NCBI RefSeq assembly: GCF_004364325.1
Contig: NZ_SOCP01000033.1
Span: forward strand, 1-54,936
Direction of reading: 5' to 3'
Source of the DNA: Actinophytocola oryzae
GTDB taxonomy: Bacteria; Actinomycetota; Actinomycetes; Mycobacteriales; Pseudonocardiaceae
Length of the DNA stretch: 54,936 nt
Shown: positions 25,755 through 34,564 of the stretch, in pieces
Position numbering within the stretch: the stretch's first letter is position 1
How the letters are laid out: each line of letters starts with the position of its first letter
The notes under the pieces: model-generated
What the model saw: the letters and a program-made list of their open reading frames with translations, nothing else
Databases searched by the model: none
What the model was told of the DNA's origin: nothing
Made by a program: the position numbers and the translations under genes

Positions 25755-26550
25755 GCGAGGTCAGCATCGGCCGCAGCTCACGCACTCCCGGCAGGTTCAT
25801 GGCCGCGCGGGCCGACCGCGACATCCAGATGCCCCGGCCCAGGGGCAGCGGCAGGTCCCGCACGCCGGCGACACCGGGGATCTCCCTCGGCAGGCGGGCG
25901 GCCTCCGCAGGCGTGAAGCCGAACGGCATCGGGGGAGCGGTGTACCGGTCGGACAGGCGCAGGCGTCCCCGCACCGTGCGTGCGCTGAACCACTTCGGGA
26001 TCGAGTCGAAGAACAGCCGTCCGCCGGGGAACCGCCCGGCGCAGTCGGCGATCAGCGACATCACCTCGGCACGTTCGAGGTACATGAACAGCCCCTCGGC
26101 CGAGACGAACACGCCGTTCGCCGGGTCGACGCGGTCGAGCCACGCCCGGTCGAGCGCCGACATCGCCAGCGTCGTGACCCTCGGCTCGTCCGGCAGGACC
26201 GCCTCCCGCAGCCTGGTCACCGCGGGCAGGTCGACCGACAGCCAGTCGATGTCGGGGTTCCGCAGGCGCCAGTAGGTGGTCTGGAGCCCTTCGCCGAGCG
26301 CGACCACCGTGGCGTTCGGGTGCGCGGCCAGGTAGTCGCGGATCTCCCGGTCGAGTGCCAGCGTCCGCAGGGGATGCGTCTGGCTCGGCCTGCCGAACCG
26401 GTCGTAGTCGTAGTAGATGGCCTCGTAGAGCCGGACCGCCCACGGGTCGTCGATCAGCGCGTCCGGACGCCGCGCTTCCTCCGCGCGGTTGCGCAGCGTC
26501 CAGAGCGTGGTGGCAGAGACACCGTCCAGCCGGTCACCGTTGATACTCAC
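25741..26550 (-). CDS. LCM-type class I SAM-dependent O-methyltransferase
   Basis: About 269 residues, leucine carboxyl methyltransferase-like family (PF04072; in actinobacteria often annotated as putative O-methyltransferase of secondary metabolism). The features are SATTLWTLRNRAEEARRPDA, the SAM motif TVVALGEGLQTTYWRLRNPD, the acidic VDLPAV and the post-motif GVFVSAEGLFMYLERAEVM. Substrate unknown. GTG 26550 is the most sensible start; further upstream the sequence loses family similarity. The 3' end overlaps the convergent oxidoreductase gene. Confidence 0.87.
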   Translation of the reverse strand: MSINGDRLDGVSATTLWTLRNRAEEARRPDALIDDPWAVRLYEAIYYDYDRFGRPSQTHPLRTLALDREIRDYLAAHPNATVVALGEGLQTTYWRLRNPDIDWLSVDLPAVTRLREAVLPDEPRVTTLAMSALDRAWLDRVDPANGVFVSAEGLFMYLERAEVMSLIADCAGRFPGGRLFFDSIPKWFSARTVRGRLRLSDRYTAPPMPFGFTPAEAARLPREIPGVAGVRDLPLPLGRGIWMSRSARAAMNLPGVRELRPMLTSLSFG

Positions 26551-26603
26551 CGGCCCATCGTGGCCGGGGAGAACAGTCCTGGCTTGTACGAATGTCCCCC
26601 GGT

Positions 26604-26819
26604 CTACCGGCCGCGGACCCCGGGACGCACCAGACCCGCCACCGCGACGGCGATCAGCATGACGGACGCGACCGCCGCGATCACGGGCAGGATCGCCGCC
26701 TCTCCCGCGTCGGCCATCTGCCAGACCGCGTAACCCAGACACAGCACGCCGGCAAGCAGGCTCAGCCAGCACGAGCCCGCGGTCCTCGGCACGAAGTGCC
26801 AACGGTTCTCGCCGTTCAT
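26604..26819 (-). CDS. Small two-helix membrane protein
   Basis: About 71 residues. Two membrane segments are seen (SCWLSLLAGVLCLGYAVWQM and AILPVIAAVASVMLIAVAVA), joined by a short acidic loop and ending in a basic tail (VRPGVRGR). ATG 26819 has GGAGG 5 nt upstream, which strongly supports translation. No family is recognised. It is divergent from the next gene across 93 nt. Confidence 0.7.
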   Translation of the reverse strand: MNGENRWHFVPRTAGSCWLSLLAGVLCLGYAVWQMADAGEAAILPVIAAVASVMLIAVAVAGLVRPGVRGR

Positions 26820-26912
26820 GCGAACCTCCACAGTAACGAACCGATCTTCTCGGTGGTCAGTTACCCACCACGCTGTCGGGCAAACCTCGGGCTGTGCCGC
26901 CACAATGGGCCG

Positions 26913-27263
26913 ATGTCCTCGTACTCGGTCAACCCAGCCGGCGTCGAGCACGCCCGTCGGCTGATCGACGCACGTCAGTACGTCGTGCGCAGCCAGTGGC
27001 GTGACGCACAGCCCGTCGCCGAGGCGGAGAACGCCTATCTCGACGCGCACTCGTGGGACGAGTACGGCCGGTGGCACCTCGCGCTGACCGACGGCGCGGG
27101 CGAGGAGTCCAAGGCCCGCTACGCGTTCGTCTTCGGCGACTTCCGCCGCCTGCACCGGATGGGGCTCATCGCCTGCCACTACCGCGCGGCCGAGTGGGGG
27201 CACAAGGACGTCGAGCTGGCCGCCCACGATCTGCTCCAGTACCTCGACGACGCCAGGGGCTGA
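26913..27263 (+). CDS. Conserved actinobacterial hypothetical protein
   Basis: About 116 residues, soluble, rich in acidic and aromatic residues. Segments such as YSVNPAGVEHARRLIDARQY, AENAYLDAHSWDEYGRWHLA, YAFVFGDFRRLHRMGLIACH and VELAAHDLLQYLD are the kind of highly conserved stretches found in widely kept actinobacterial proteins of unknown function. No catalytic motif is evident. ATG 26913 has no good ribosome site and may be leaderless. It is separated from the following SDR gene by 47 nt and could be co-transcribed. Confidence 0.75.
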   Translation: MSSYSVNPAGVEHARRLIDARQYVVRSQWRDAQPVAEAENAYLDAHSWDEYGRWHLALTDGAGEESKARYAFVFGDFRRLHRMGLIACHYRAAEWGHKDVELAAHDLLQYLDDARG

Positions 27264-27310
27264 CGCCGCCCGACGGGCGGGACGGCCGCCGAGGGACGAA
27301 GCTGGGGCCC

Positions 27311-28234
27311 ATGAAGGTACTGGTCACGGGTGCGTCGGGGTTCGTCGGGCGGCGGTTGGGCGCCGCTCTCGTTGACGAGGGGCACGAGGTGCGGGCGATG
27401 ACCCGCAGGGTCGCCGACTACGGGGGCGTGGGCACGCCGGTGTACGGCGACGTGCAGGACGCGGACTCGCTGCGCACGGCACTCGAGGGCTGCGAGGCGG
27501 CCTACTACCTGGTCCACTCGCTGGACGACCGGCGATTCGCCGAGCGGGACGCCGACGCCGCGCGGACGTTCGGGAAGGCGGCCGAGGCCTCGGGAGCGGA
27601 GCGGATCGTCTACCTCGGGGGGCTCGGTGACGACAGCGGCGAGCTGTCCGAGCACCTAGGCAGCCGCCGGGAGGTGGAGACGCTCCTCGGTGAGGCAGGC
27701 GTGCCGGTCACGACGCTGCGCGCGGGCATCGTCATCGGCCACGGCGGCATCTCGTGGGAGATGACACGCAAGCTCGTCGAGCGCCTGCCGCTGATGGTGG
27801 TGCCGCAGTGGGTGCACACCCGCTGCCAGCCGATCGCGGTCGCCGACGTCATCCACTACCTCGTCCGGGTGCTCGACGCACCGGACGCGCGGGGGCGGGT
27901 GTTCGAGATCGGCGGCCCCGACGTGTACTCCTACCTGGACATGATGCGCAGGCTCTCGGTCATCGAGGGCCGGTTCCTGCCGATGCTGCCCGCGCTGGTG
28001 CCGATGGTCGCACCGGTCACCTGGCTGTCCGCGCAGTGGATCGCGCTCTTCGCCGGTGTCGACGCGCAGACCAGCCGCAACCTGATCGACTCGATGAACA
28101 CGGAGATGGTGGTGCGCGACCACGGCATCGAGGAGGTCGTGCCGCACGAGCCGATGGGGTTCGACGACGCCGTGCTCGCCGCGCTGGCGGAACGTGCGAA
28201 GGAGACGAGGTCCGACGCGGACGCGCTGCGATGA
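27311..28234 (+). CDS. NAD(P)-binding atypical SDR (NmrA/UDP-sugar-epimerase-like)
   Basis: About 307 residues. The Rossmann motif is MKVLVTGASGFVGRRLGAAL; AYYLVHSLDDRRFAERDADA and RIVYLGGLGDDSGELSEHLG are typical of the atypical SDR group whose members are often membrane-associated ubiquinone- or sugar-related enzymes. The usual YxxxK catalytic pair is not seen at the expected place, so it may bind NAD(P) without ordinary SDR chemistry. A hydrophobic stretch near residues 215-245 (LPALVPMVAPVTWLSAQWIA) may contact the membrane. The stop overlaps the start of the CPBP gene (ATGA), so the two are coupled. Confidence 0.85.
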   Translation: MKVLVTGASGFVGRRLGAALVDEGHEVRAMTRRVADYGGVGTPVYGDVQDADSLRTALEGCEAAYYLVHSLDDRRFAERDADAARTFGKAAEASGAERIVYLGGLGDDSGELSEHLGSRREVETLLGEAGVPVTTLRAGIVIGHGGISWEMTRKLVERLPLMVVPQWVHTRCQPIAVADVIHYLVRVLDAPDARGRVFEIGGPDVYSYLDMMRRLSVIEGRFLPMLPALVPMVAPVTWLSAQWIALFAGVDAQTSRNLIDSMNTEMVVRDHGIEEVVPHEPMGFDDAVLAALAERAKETRSDADALR

Positions 28235-28956
28235 GGCGGGTGGTGAGGGCACTGCTGCGGCAGGTGCCGCTCGCGGACCGGGAGACGGCGGCGGCACTGC
28301 GGCGCAGGAGGAGGGTGGTCGCGGTCACCGCGGTCACCGGGGCCGGGCTGCTCGGCGCCTCGCTGTCGACGCCGCCCGGGTCACCGCGCTTCTACCGCCT
28401 CACCGCGGCGACCGCGGCGACGTGGATCGCGGGCGGCCTCCTGTCGGGCCCACTGCACCTCGGTCGCTCGTTCGGCCGAGGCGACCGCCTGACGCGACCG
28501 GTCCTGGTGCCCGCGCTGCTCGGCGTGGCCGCGTTCGCGCCGTTCTACGGGTGCGCGCTCGTGTGCAGGCGCATCGGGCCGCTCAACCGCATGCTGACGT
28601 CGATCCTCGCCTACGCCCACCGGGGGAGCGACGGTCCGGTGCTGGCCACCACCCTGCTGAACGGCGCCGCGGAGGAGGTCTTCTTCCGCGGCGCGCTGTA
28701 CGCGGCCATCAGCGGCCCGACCGCGCCGATCACGGTGTCCACCGGCACCTACGTGCTCGCGACGACCGCCACCCGCAACCCGATGCTCGTGGCCGCGTCC
28801 GCCGTGATGGGCTCGGTGTTCGCGGTGCAGCGGCACGTCACCGGCGGCGTACAGGCCTCGACGATCACCCACCTCGTGTGGTCCGCCCTCATGCTGCGGT
28901 TCCTGCCGCCGCTGTTCCCGCCCCCGCCCCGCGTTCCGGGTCACACCTCGAGGTGA
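28231..28956 (+). CDS. CPBP-family intramembrane metalloprotease (CAAX protease-like)
   Basis: About 241 residues with multiple membrane segments. The family motif EEVFFRGALY supplies the paired glutamates and arginine; the histidines in VQRHVTGG and ITHLVWSALM are the other expected active-site ligands. In bacteria these proteins (ABI/CPBP) process or protect against peptides, or are of unknown role. It is translationally coupled to the SDR gene upstream. Its last 16 nt overlap the 3' end of the convergent hypothetical gene. Confidence 0.85.
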   Translation: MRRVVRALLRQVPLADRETAAALRRRRRVVAVTAVTGAGLLGASLSTPPGSPRFYRLTAATAATWIAGGLLSGPLHLGRSFGRGDRLTRPVLVPALLGVAAFAPFYGCALVCRRIGPLNRMLTSILAYAHRGSDGPVLATTLLNGAAEEVFFRGALYAAISGPTAPITVSTGTYVLATTATRNPMLVAASAVMGSVFAVQRHVTGGVQASTITHLVWSALMLRFLPPLFPPPPRVPGHTSR

Positions 28957-29351
28957 CGCAGGAACTCCCCGGCGAGGGCCGCCCAGTCCGCGACGGGGAG
29001 GTCGCCGCCGATCACCGTGGCGGCGTAGTCGAGGTCCGCGCGGTCCTCGGGTGACCAGTCCCCTTGCCGCGCGTTGACGAGGAACTCGCCACCGCGGTGC
29101 TCCCAGTACAGCGCCCACGCCTCCTTCGGGTCGTCCGCGCCCGTCATGACCGACACGCCGTCGGCCCCGTCGGACAGGTCGGTCTCGATCTGCGGGAACC
29201 GCACCCGGTGGACCCAGGACAGCCACGTGGTCTCGAACGCGGCACCGAGCCGGCCCTTGTCGGCGGGTAGCGCGTCGCGACCGCACGCGACGAGTCCGAG
29301 CGCGATGCCCTCCGAGACGGCGTTGCGTTGCGCTGCTGGTGTCAGGGCCAT
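28941..29351 (-). CDS. Hypothetical soluble protein
   Basis: About 136 residues, acidic, with no signal peptide, membrane segment or catalytic motif I can name. Recognisable stretches are GLVACGRDALPADKGRLGAA, TWLSWVHRVRFPQIETDLSD and DPKEAWALYWEHRGGEFLVN. ATG 29351 is the second possible start in the frame. It is convergent with the CPBP gene (16-nt overlap) and divergent from the NB-ARC regulator. Confidence 0.6.
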   Translation of the reverse strand: MALTPAAQRNAVSEGIALGLVACGRDALPADKGRLGAAFETTWLSWVHRVRFPQIETDLSDGADGVSVMTGADDPKEAWALYWEHRGGEFLVNARQGDWSPEDRADLDYAATVIGGDLPVADWAALAGEFLRHLEV

Positions 29352-29464
29352 GGTCACAACCTAGTGCCGGTGGGCACCTGCTCTGCGGATATACGTTCGC
29401 GAAACGGGTGGCGGACGAGGTGGCGTTAGCGTCGGGGCAAGGACTCCACGCGAAGGGCGCTGCG

Positions 29465-30781
29465 GTGGCTGAACCGGGTGGGCTCGGGCCGGATCCCCGG
29501 CGGGTGCGCGACCTGCGCGGGCTGGCCGGGGAGCTGGACCTGTGCCGGGTGCGGGCGGCGGCGGGCACCCTGCGCACGCGGGTCAGCCTGGAGGACCTCG
29601 TCCGGCTGGTGGGCCTGCCGCGCTCGACGCTGCACCGGTACGTCACCGGCAGGACACTGATGCCCTCCGCGGTCCTCGACCGGATCGTCATCGCGCTCGG
29701 CGCCACCCCGGCGGAGCAGCGGGAGTGGAACGAGGCCTGGTACCGGCTGCACGGCGGCGGCGCGCCCTCGGTCGTGCCGTGGTGTCTCCCGCCGCCCGCA
29801 CGCGGGTTCACCGGCCGGGCACGGGAGTCGGCGGCACTCGACGGCCTGGTGCCGTCGGGGGAGGGCGTCGTGCTCGCGGCCGTGACGGGTGGCCCCGGCG
29901 TCGGGAAGACCGCGCTGGTCGTGCACTGGGCGCACCGGGTGCGGGAGCGCTTCCCCGACGGCTGCCTGTTCGTGGACCTGTGCGGCTACGGCCCCGACCG
30001 TCCCCTTGACCCCGCGCAGGCGCTCGGCACGCTGCTCGGCAGCCTCGCGCCGGACGAGCCGGTCCCCGCCGAACCCCCGGTGCGGGTGGCCCGCTACCGG
30101 TCACTGCTGGCCCGCAGGAAGATGCTGGTGCTGCTGGACAACGCGTCGTGCGCCGAGCAGGTGCGGCCGCTGCTGCCCGGCGCCGGTGCGGGCATGGTCG
30201 TGGTCACCGGCCGCGACGACCTCGCCGGTCTCGTCGCGGGCGACGGCGCGCACCCGGTCGGCCTCGACGTGCTCCCGCCGCAGGATGCCGTGGCGTTGCT
30301 GGAGAACCTGCTCGGTCCCGGCCGCGCGAGCCCCGGCCTCGCCTGGCGTTGCGGTCTTCTCCCGCTGGCGCTGCGGGTGGCCGCACTCGGTGGCCGCGTC
30401 CCCGCCGAGGGCCTCGGCTGGCTGGAGACCGGTGACCCGCGCACCGACGTGCGTACCGTGTTCTCCTGGTCGTACCGGGCCGTCGCCGACGCCGATCCCG
30501 AGGCGGCGGCCCTGTTCCGGGCGCTCGGCCGCCACCGGGGCGCGGACGTCGACCTCGCGATCGCGGCCGCACTCGGGCACACGACCCCGGAGCGCGCCGG
30601 ACGACTGCTCGCCACGCTGGTGCGCGCCAACCTCGTCCAGGTCGTCCCCGGCGGCTACCGGCTGCCGCACCTGCTGGCCGCCTACGCGGCCGAACTGTCC
30701 GCCGACGCCGGACTGCGCAGCGCCCGAGGGGGATGCGAGCGGTTGCCCCTCCCGCCCGCATCCCGGGGGTTGGTCAGTTGA
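29465..30781 (+). CDS. Short XRE-type/NB-ARC (STAND) regulator lacking the TPR region
   Basis: About 438 residues. The N-terminal HTH-like segment (VSLEDLVRLVGLPRSTLHRY, then a PAEQREW linker) is followed by an NB-ARC NTPase: Walker A GGPGVGKTALVV, Walker B KMLVLLDNAS, sensor VVVTGRDDLAGL, and the winged-helix end GGYRLPHLLAAYAAEL. Relatives in actinomycetes continue with several hundred residues of TPR repeats; here the protein stops about 30 residues after the HLLAAYAAEL motif. The last residues are encoded by a hairpin and look non-conserved. GTG 29465 has AAGGGCG upstream. An inverted repeat TTCGCGAA (29396-29403) lies in the promoter region. Probably a truncated but possibly still functional STAND regulator. 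Confidence 0.8.
   Translation: MAEPGGLGPDPRRVRDLRGLAGELDLCRVRAAAGTLRTRVSLEDLVRLVGLPRSTLHRYVTGRTLMPSAVLDRIVIALGATPAEQREWNEAWYRLHGGGAPSVVPWCLPPPARGFTGRARESAALDGLVPSGEGVVLAAVTGGPGVGKTALVVHWAHRVRERFPDGCLFVDLCGYGPDRPLDPAQALGTLLGSLAPDEPVPAEPPVRVARYRSLLARRKMLVLLDNASCAEQVRPLLPGAGAGMVVVTGRDDLAGLVAGDGAHPVGLDVLPPQDAVALLENLLGPGRASPGLAWRCGLLPLALRVAALGGRVPAEGLGWLETGDPRTDVRTVFSWSYRAVADADPEAAALFRALGRHRGADVDLAIAAALGHTTPERAGRLLATLVRANLVQVVPGGYRLPHLLAAYAAELSADAGLRSARGGCERLPLPPASRGLVS
30730..30764. terminator. Hairpin inside the 3' end of the NB-ARC gene
   Basis: GGGATGCG (30730-30737) and CGCATCCC (30757-30764) are exact inverted repeats with a 19-nt loop. They lie before the stop codons of both convergent genes, which themselves overlap by 8 nt. 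It may be a bidirectional terminator now covered by the frame of a truncated gene. Confidence 0.45.
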
Positions 30782-31472
30782 GGTGTCTGAGCCGGAACGA
30801 GAGGAAGCAGGCGCCGCCGCGGTTGTCCGTGTCGAAGCCCATGGTCACGGGCAACGCGCCGGTCTGCACGGTCCGGTACTGGTTCGTGCCGAGCGGCAGC
30901 GCGCCATGGCACTGGCCGCCGTCACCGTTGAACTCCCACAGCACGTCGAGCGCCACGTCGTTACGGCCGGTCGCGGTCAGCGTCAGGTCGCACCAACCGG
31001 GACGGTGGTCGGTGTCGATGGTGATCCTCGGGTCCATCCACCACCGGAAGGGCGCCGGGATCGGCAGGACCGGCACGGTCTGGGTCCCGGAGACGCCGGG
31101 GCACTGGCCGTCGGCGCCGCCGGGGCTCTCCGCGAACAGGTAGTTGAGGTTGAAGCCGGTCAGCGAGCCGTCCTGGTTGTTGAAGCCGAACCAGAGCCCG
31201 CAGCCGCCGACGCGGTTGTCCGAGTCGAGGACGAGCGGCTGGGTCCACCCACCCTCGCCGACCCACTGGACGGACTCTCCCGAGGAGCCGTCGTCGACCC
31301 GGCACTGACCGTTGTTGGCGTCGTCCTTGAACCTGACCCCGAACTCGGCCGTCGCGGTGACCCCGAGCGTGTCCGCGGCCGCGGGCGGACCTGCCACGAC
31401 GACCAACCCGCCCGCGCTCAGCACACCGCACGCGATCGTCGCCAGCTTTCTGCCCAACACTCGCATCGTCAT
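30774..31472 (-). CDS. Secreted six-cysteine protein of unknown function
   Basis: About 232 residues. The signal peptide (MTMRVLGRKLATIACGVLSA, cleavage likely after PPAAA) predicts export. The mature part has six cysteines, enough for three disulfides, and is rich in Gly, Asp, Asn and Trp. It is laid out as two similar halves: DSDNRVGGCGLWFGFNNQ near the middle and FDTDNRGGACFLSFRLR at the end, both beta-strand-like. No enzyme motif is recognised. ATG 31472 has GGAG 7 nt upstream. The 3' end overlaps the NB-ARC gene by 8 nt. Confidence 0.75.
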   Translation of the reverse strand: MTMRVLGRKLATIACGVLSAGGLVVVAGPPAAADTLGVTATAEFGVRFKDDANNGQCRVDDGSSGESVQWVGEGGWTQPLVLDSDNRVGGCGLWFGFNNQDGSLTGFNLNYLFAESPGGADGQCPGVSGTQTVPVLPIPAPFRWWMDPRITIDTDHRPGWCDLTLTATGRNDVALDVLWEFNGDGGQCHGALPLGTNQYRTVQTGALPVTMGFDTDNRGGACFLSFRLRHLN

Positions 31473-31611
31473 GTAGAAGCTCCTGCGTCGATGAAGTGGT
31501 ACGCCGGGGCGGCCCGGTCGACGGGCCCTCCCTCGGCGTGGTCAGTGAAACACCGCGGGTGACCGCCGCGATCGCGTGTGGGACAGAGTGGGAACTATCG
31601 GGAAGCCGCGG

Positions 31612-34407
31612 TCAGCCCGACCCCGTGACGCGGCGCGTCAGGTCCACTCTGGACCGCACGTGCAGCTTCGCGAAGGCGCGGGACAGGTGGGTCTCCACGG
31701 TCTTGGGGCTCAGGTAGAGGCGCTCGGCGATCTCGCGGTTGGTCAGCCCTGCGGTCGCGAGGTCGACGACCTCGCGTTCCCGCGTGGTGAGGGCCGCGAG
31801 CCCGTTCTCGTCCGACCGCCGGGGTCTCGGGGCACGCGCGGCGAACCGGCGCTCGTCCCGTGCCAGCTCGGCGGACAGCCACGTCGCGGCGCTCGCCGCG
31901 TAGAGCACCTTGGCGCGCCCGAACTCCTCCCTGGCGGCGCCGAGCCTGCCGGTGCTCGCGTACAGCTCGGCGAGGAGCTGGCGGGCGATCCCCTCCTCGA
32001 CCGGCGAACCCGCCTCGGCGAACCGGGTGACGGCGGTGCGGGCTGCTTCGGTACCCGCATCGGGGTCCTCGGCGGCCCACCGGACCCTGGCGAGCGCGTG
32101 GTGCGCCGTCGCCAGCTGGTGGGCGCCCGCCGACCGCTCCGCGCGGCGCAACGCCTCCCCGGCCTGGCGGCGACCGTCGTCGAGCAGGCCGCACGCCACG
32201 CTGGCGACGGCACGCAACGCCAGGCGGGAGGAGGCGGTCGCCCCGTCGGCGCTCTCACCCGCCAGCTCGGCCAGACAGCCCTGCGCGTCACCCGCGGCCA
32301 GGTACACCTCGGCGCGGCCCAGCTCGGCGAGTCCCGACCACCAGCCGCCGCCGGGCCGCCCGTCCTCACCCGACCGGCCCGCGACGCCGAGCGCTGCCCT
32401 CGGCCCGTGCTGCCACAGCGTCGGGCGCAGCCGCACTGCCATCGCCATGGCCACGGCCTCGCCCGCGTTCATGACGGCGGCGCAGTCCAGTGCCTCGTCC
32501 GCCGAGGCGAGCGCCTCGGTCAGCTGTCCGCGCCTGGTGCGCACGTAGGCGTCGACGATCAACAGGTGCGGCATGGTGTGGGCGAGACCGCTGCCGCGCG
32601 CCAGCTCCAGCGCGCGGCCGATGTGGCGGGTGGCGCGCTCGGGGTGACGCAGGTGCAGCTCCACCCACGCGAGCGGCCCCAGCGTGCCCAGCTCGGGGAG
32701 CAGCGCCGCGTCCGGTGCCGCGTCGACCAGCCAGGCCGCCTGGTCGACGTGGGTGCCCGCCGAGTCGCTCTCGTCGCACTGCAGCAACCCCAGCGCCAGC
32801 ACGGCGTGCGCGGCGGGCACCAGCCCGGTGTCGTGGTCGCCCTCCGCTGCGGCGAGCGCCTCGCCCGCGTGGCGGCACACTGCGGCCGGGTCCTGGCACA
32901 GCAGGTCGACGCCGGCCAGCTCCAGCAGGGTCTTGGCGGTCGGCGCTCCGCGGGCGGGCAGCCGGTCCAGCTCGTTGGTGAGCAGTGCCCTCGCCTCGTC
33001 CAGCTTGCCGAGTAACCGGTACACGACCGCGCAGAACGCGACCGCCTCGGTCCGGTGCGGGCCGTCCGCCTGGATCACGTCGTGCAGCAGCTTGCGGCTC
33101 TCGCCCAGCTCGCCGGACAGGCCCAGGGTGCGTGCGAGCAGTATCCGCAGCTCGTCGGCCACCCCGTCGGCGGGTTCCGTGCGGTCCGACAGCAGCTGCA
33201 GCGCCCTGCGTGCCAACCTGGCCGACATCGTCGGCGAGGCGTGGCGGGTGGCGGTCGCGGCGGCGGCGAGCGTCGCGACGGCGTCCTCGTCGCCGGGACG
33301 GGCGGACCGTTCGACGTGGTGTGCCCGCACCAGCAGGGGACCGTGGCGGTCGGCGAGGTAGTGCGCGATCCGGCCGTGCGCGTGGACGCGCCAGCCCGGT
33401 TGCGACAGCCAGTACGCCGCGGCACGCACGAGCGGGTGGCGGAAGCGGAAACGCGGTCCCTCCGGTGCGGTCATGCCGGTCCTGGTGAGCACGTCGAAGG
33501 CCGCCGCGACGGACTCGTCAGGCAGCTCGGTCACGTACGCGACGAGGTCGCGGTCGGCGGGGTCGCCCGCGACGGCGGCGGCCTGCGCGACGAGCAGCGG
33601 TTCCGGGGCGAGCGTCGCCAGCTCGGCACCCAGCACGTCGAGCAGCGCGCGTTCCGGCACGATCCGGTCGTCGACGGCCTGCCTGGCGAGCGCGGTCAGG
33701 GTCTCCTCGTCGGTCTCGGCGAGCGCCCGCAGGTAGAGCGGGTTGCCGCGGGTCGCCCGGTGCAGCAGCGTGCGCCGCTCGTGGGGCTGTGTCGGGAACA
33801 TCGCCGCCACGTCGTCCTCGCCGAGCGGCTCGACCGCCAGCTGGACGGCCGCCGAGTCCAGGCGTACCAACGCGTCGGCGAGACCGGGCGGCGGCTGGGC
33901 GACGCGGTGCGCCACCGCGACCAGCACCGGGCCCCTGGGCGGTCTGCGCAACAGGTACTCGGTCAGCGCCAGCGAGGCGGGGTCGGCCCAGTGCAGGTCG
34001 TCGAGCACGAGGATCGCGCCGCGCCGCCCGGCCTGCCCCTCCAGCAACCGCCGCACACCGCGGAACAGCCGGTAGCGGTCCAGCTCCGCCTGCCCGCCGC
34101 CGCTCGCCGCGGTCAGCAGGTCCAGCTCGGGCGGCGGCGCACCGGTCGCGGCGAGCCGTTCGAACGCGTCGATGAAGATGCCGAACGGGACGTTCTGTTC
34201 GAACTCCGTTGCCCGGCCACGGTTCACCGGCAGCCCGTGCCCGCCGGCCCGCTCGGCCAGCTCACCGAGCAGCAGCGTCTTGCCGACCCCCGGCTCGCCC
34301 CGGATCGCCACCGCCCGAAACGATCCGGCCATGACGTCGGCCAACGCGCCGTCGATGGTGTCGAGCTCGAACCGTCGCCCGACCAACTCCGCCCCAGGTC
34401 GCGCCAT
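31612..34407 (-). CDS. LAL-type LuxR-family regulator with AAA ATPase domain
   Basis: About 931 residues. The N-terminal ATPase opens with ELVGRRFELDTIDGALADVM. Walker A is IRGEPGVGKTLLLGEL and Walker B is ILVLDDLHWADPAS. A long central TPR-like helical region follows. The C-terminal LuxR helix-turn-helix is ALTTREREVVDLATAGLTNR, then EIAERLYLSPKTVETHLSRA. LAL regulators are typically pathway-specific activators of secondary metabolism or sugar use in actinomycetes. ATG 34407 is preceded by GGAGGGCCGGGG. It is divergent from the SARP gene across 157 nt. No biosynthetic gene cluster is in view, so the target is unknown. Confidence 0.92.
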   Translation of the reverse strand: MARPGAELVGRRFELDTIDGALADVMAGSFRAVAIRGEPGVGKTLLLGELAERAGGHGLPVNRGRATEFEQNVPFGIFIDAFERLAATGAPPPELDLLTAASGGGQAELDRYRLFRGVRRLLEGQAGRRGAILVLDDLHWADPASLALTEYLLRRPPRGPVLVAVAHRVAQPPPGLADALVRLDSAAVQLAVEPLGEDDVAAMFPTQPHERRTLLHRATRGNPLYLRALAETDEETLTALARQAVDDRIVPERALLDVLGAELATLAPEPLLVAQAAAVAGDPADRDLVAYVTELPDESVAAAFDVLTRTGMTAPEGPRFRFRHPLVRAAAYWLSQPGWRVHAHGRIAHYLADRHGPLLVRAHHVERSARPGDEDAVATLAAAATATRHASPTMSARLARRALQLLSDRTEPADGVADELRILLARTLGLSGELGESRKLLHDVIQADGPHRTEAVAFCAVVYRLLGKLDEARALLTNELDRLPARGAPTAKTLLELAGVDLLCQDPAAVCRHAGEALAAAEGDHDTGLVPAAHAVLALGLLQCDESDSAGTHVDQAAWLVDAAPDAALLPELGTLGPLAWVELHLRHPERATRHIGRALELARGSGLAHTMPHLLIVDAYVRTRRGQLTEALASADEALDCAAVMNAGEAVAMAMAVRLRPTLWQHGPRAALGVAGRSGEDGRPGGGWWSGLAELGRAEVYLAAGDAQGCLAELAGESADGATASSRLALRAVASVACGLLDDGRRQAGEALRRAERSAGAHQLATAHHALARVRWAAEDPDAGTEAARTAVTRFAEAGSPVEEGIARQLLAELYASTGRLGAAREEFGRAKVLYAASAATWLSAELARDERRFAARAPRPRRSDENGLAALTTREREVVDLATAGLTNREIAERLYLSPKTVETHLSRAFAKLHVRSRVDLTRRVTGSG

Positions 34408-34564
34408 CCCCGGCCCTCCGGAAGTTCGGCGCACTCCGCTTGTCTTTTCGGAACGGGGCGGGCGACCGTTACCTTCCCTTGTCAGGGACCGCGTCGGGGC
34501 ATCACCCGATGCTCGCCGCCCGTCCGGTCCGGTACCCCTGTGGGAGACCGAGACTGGGGGTGCG

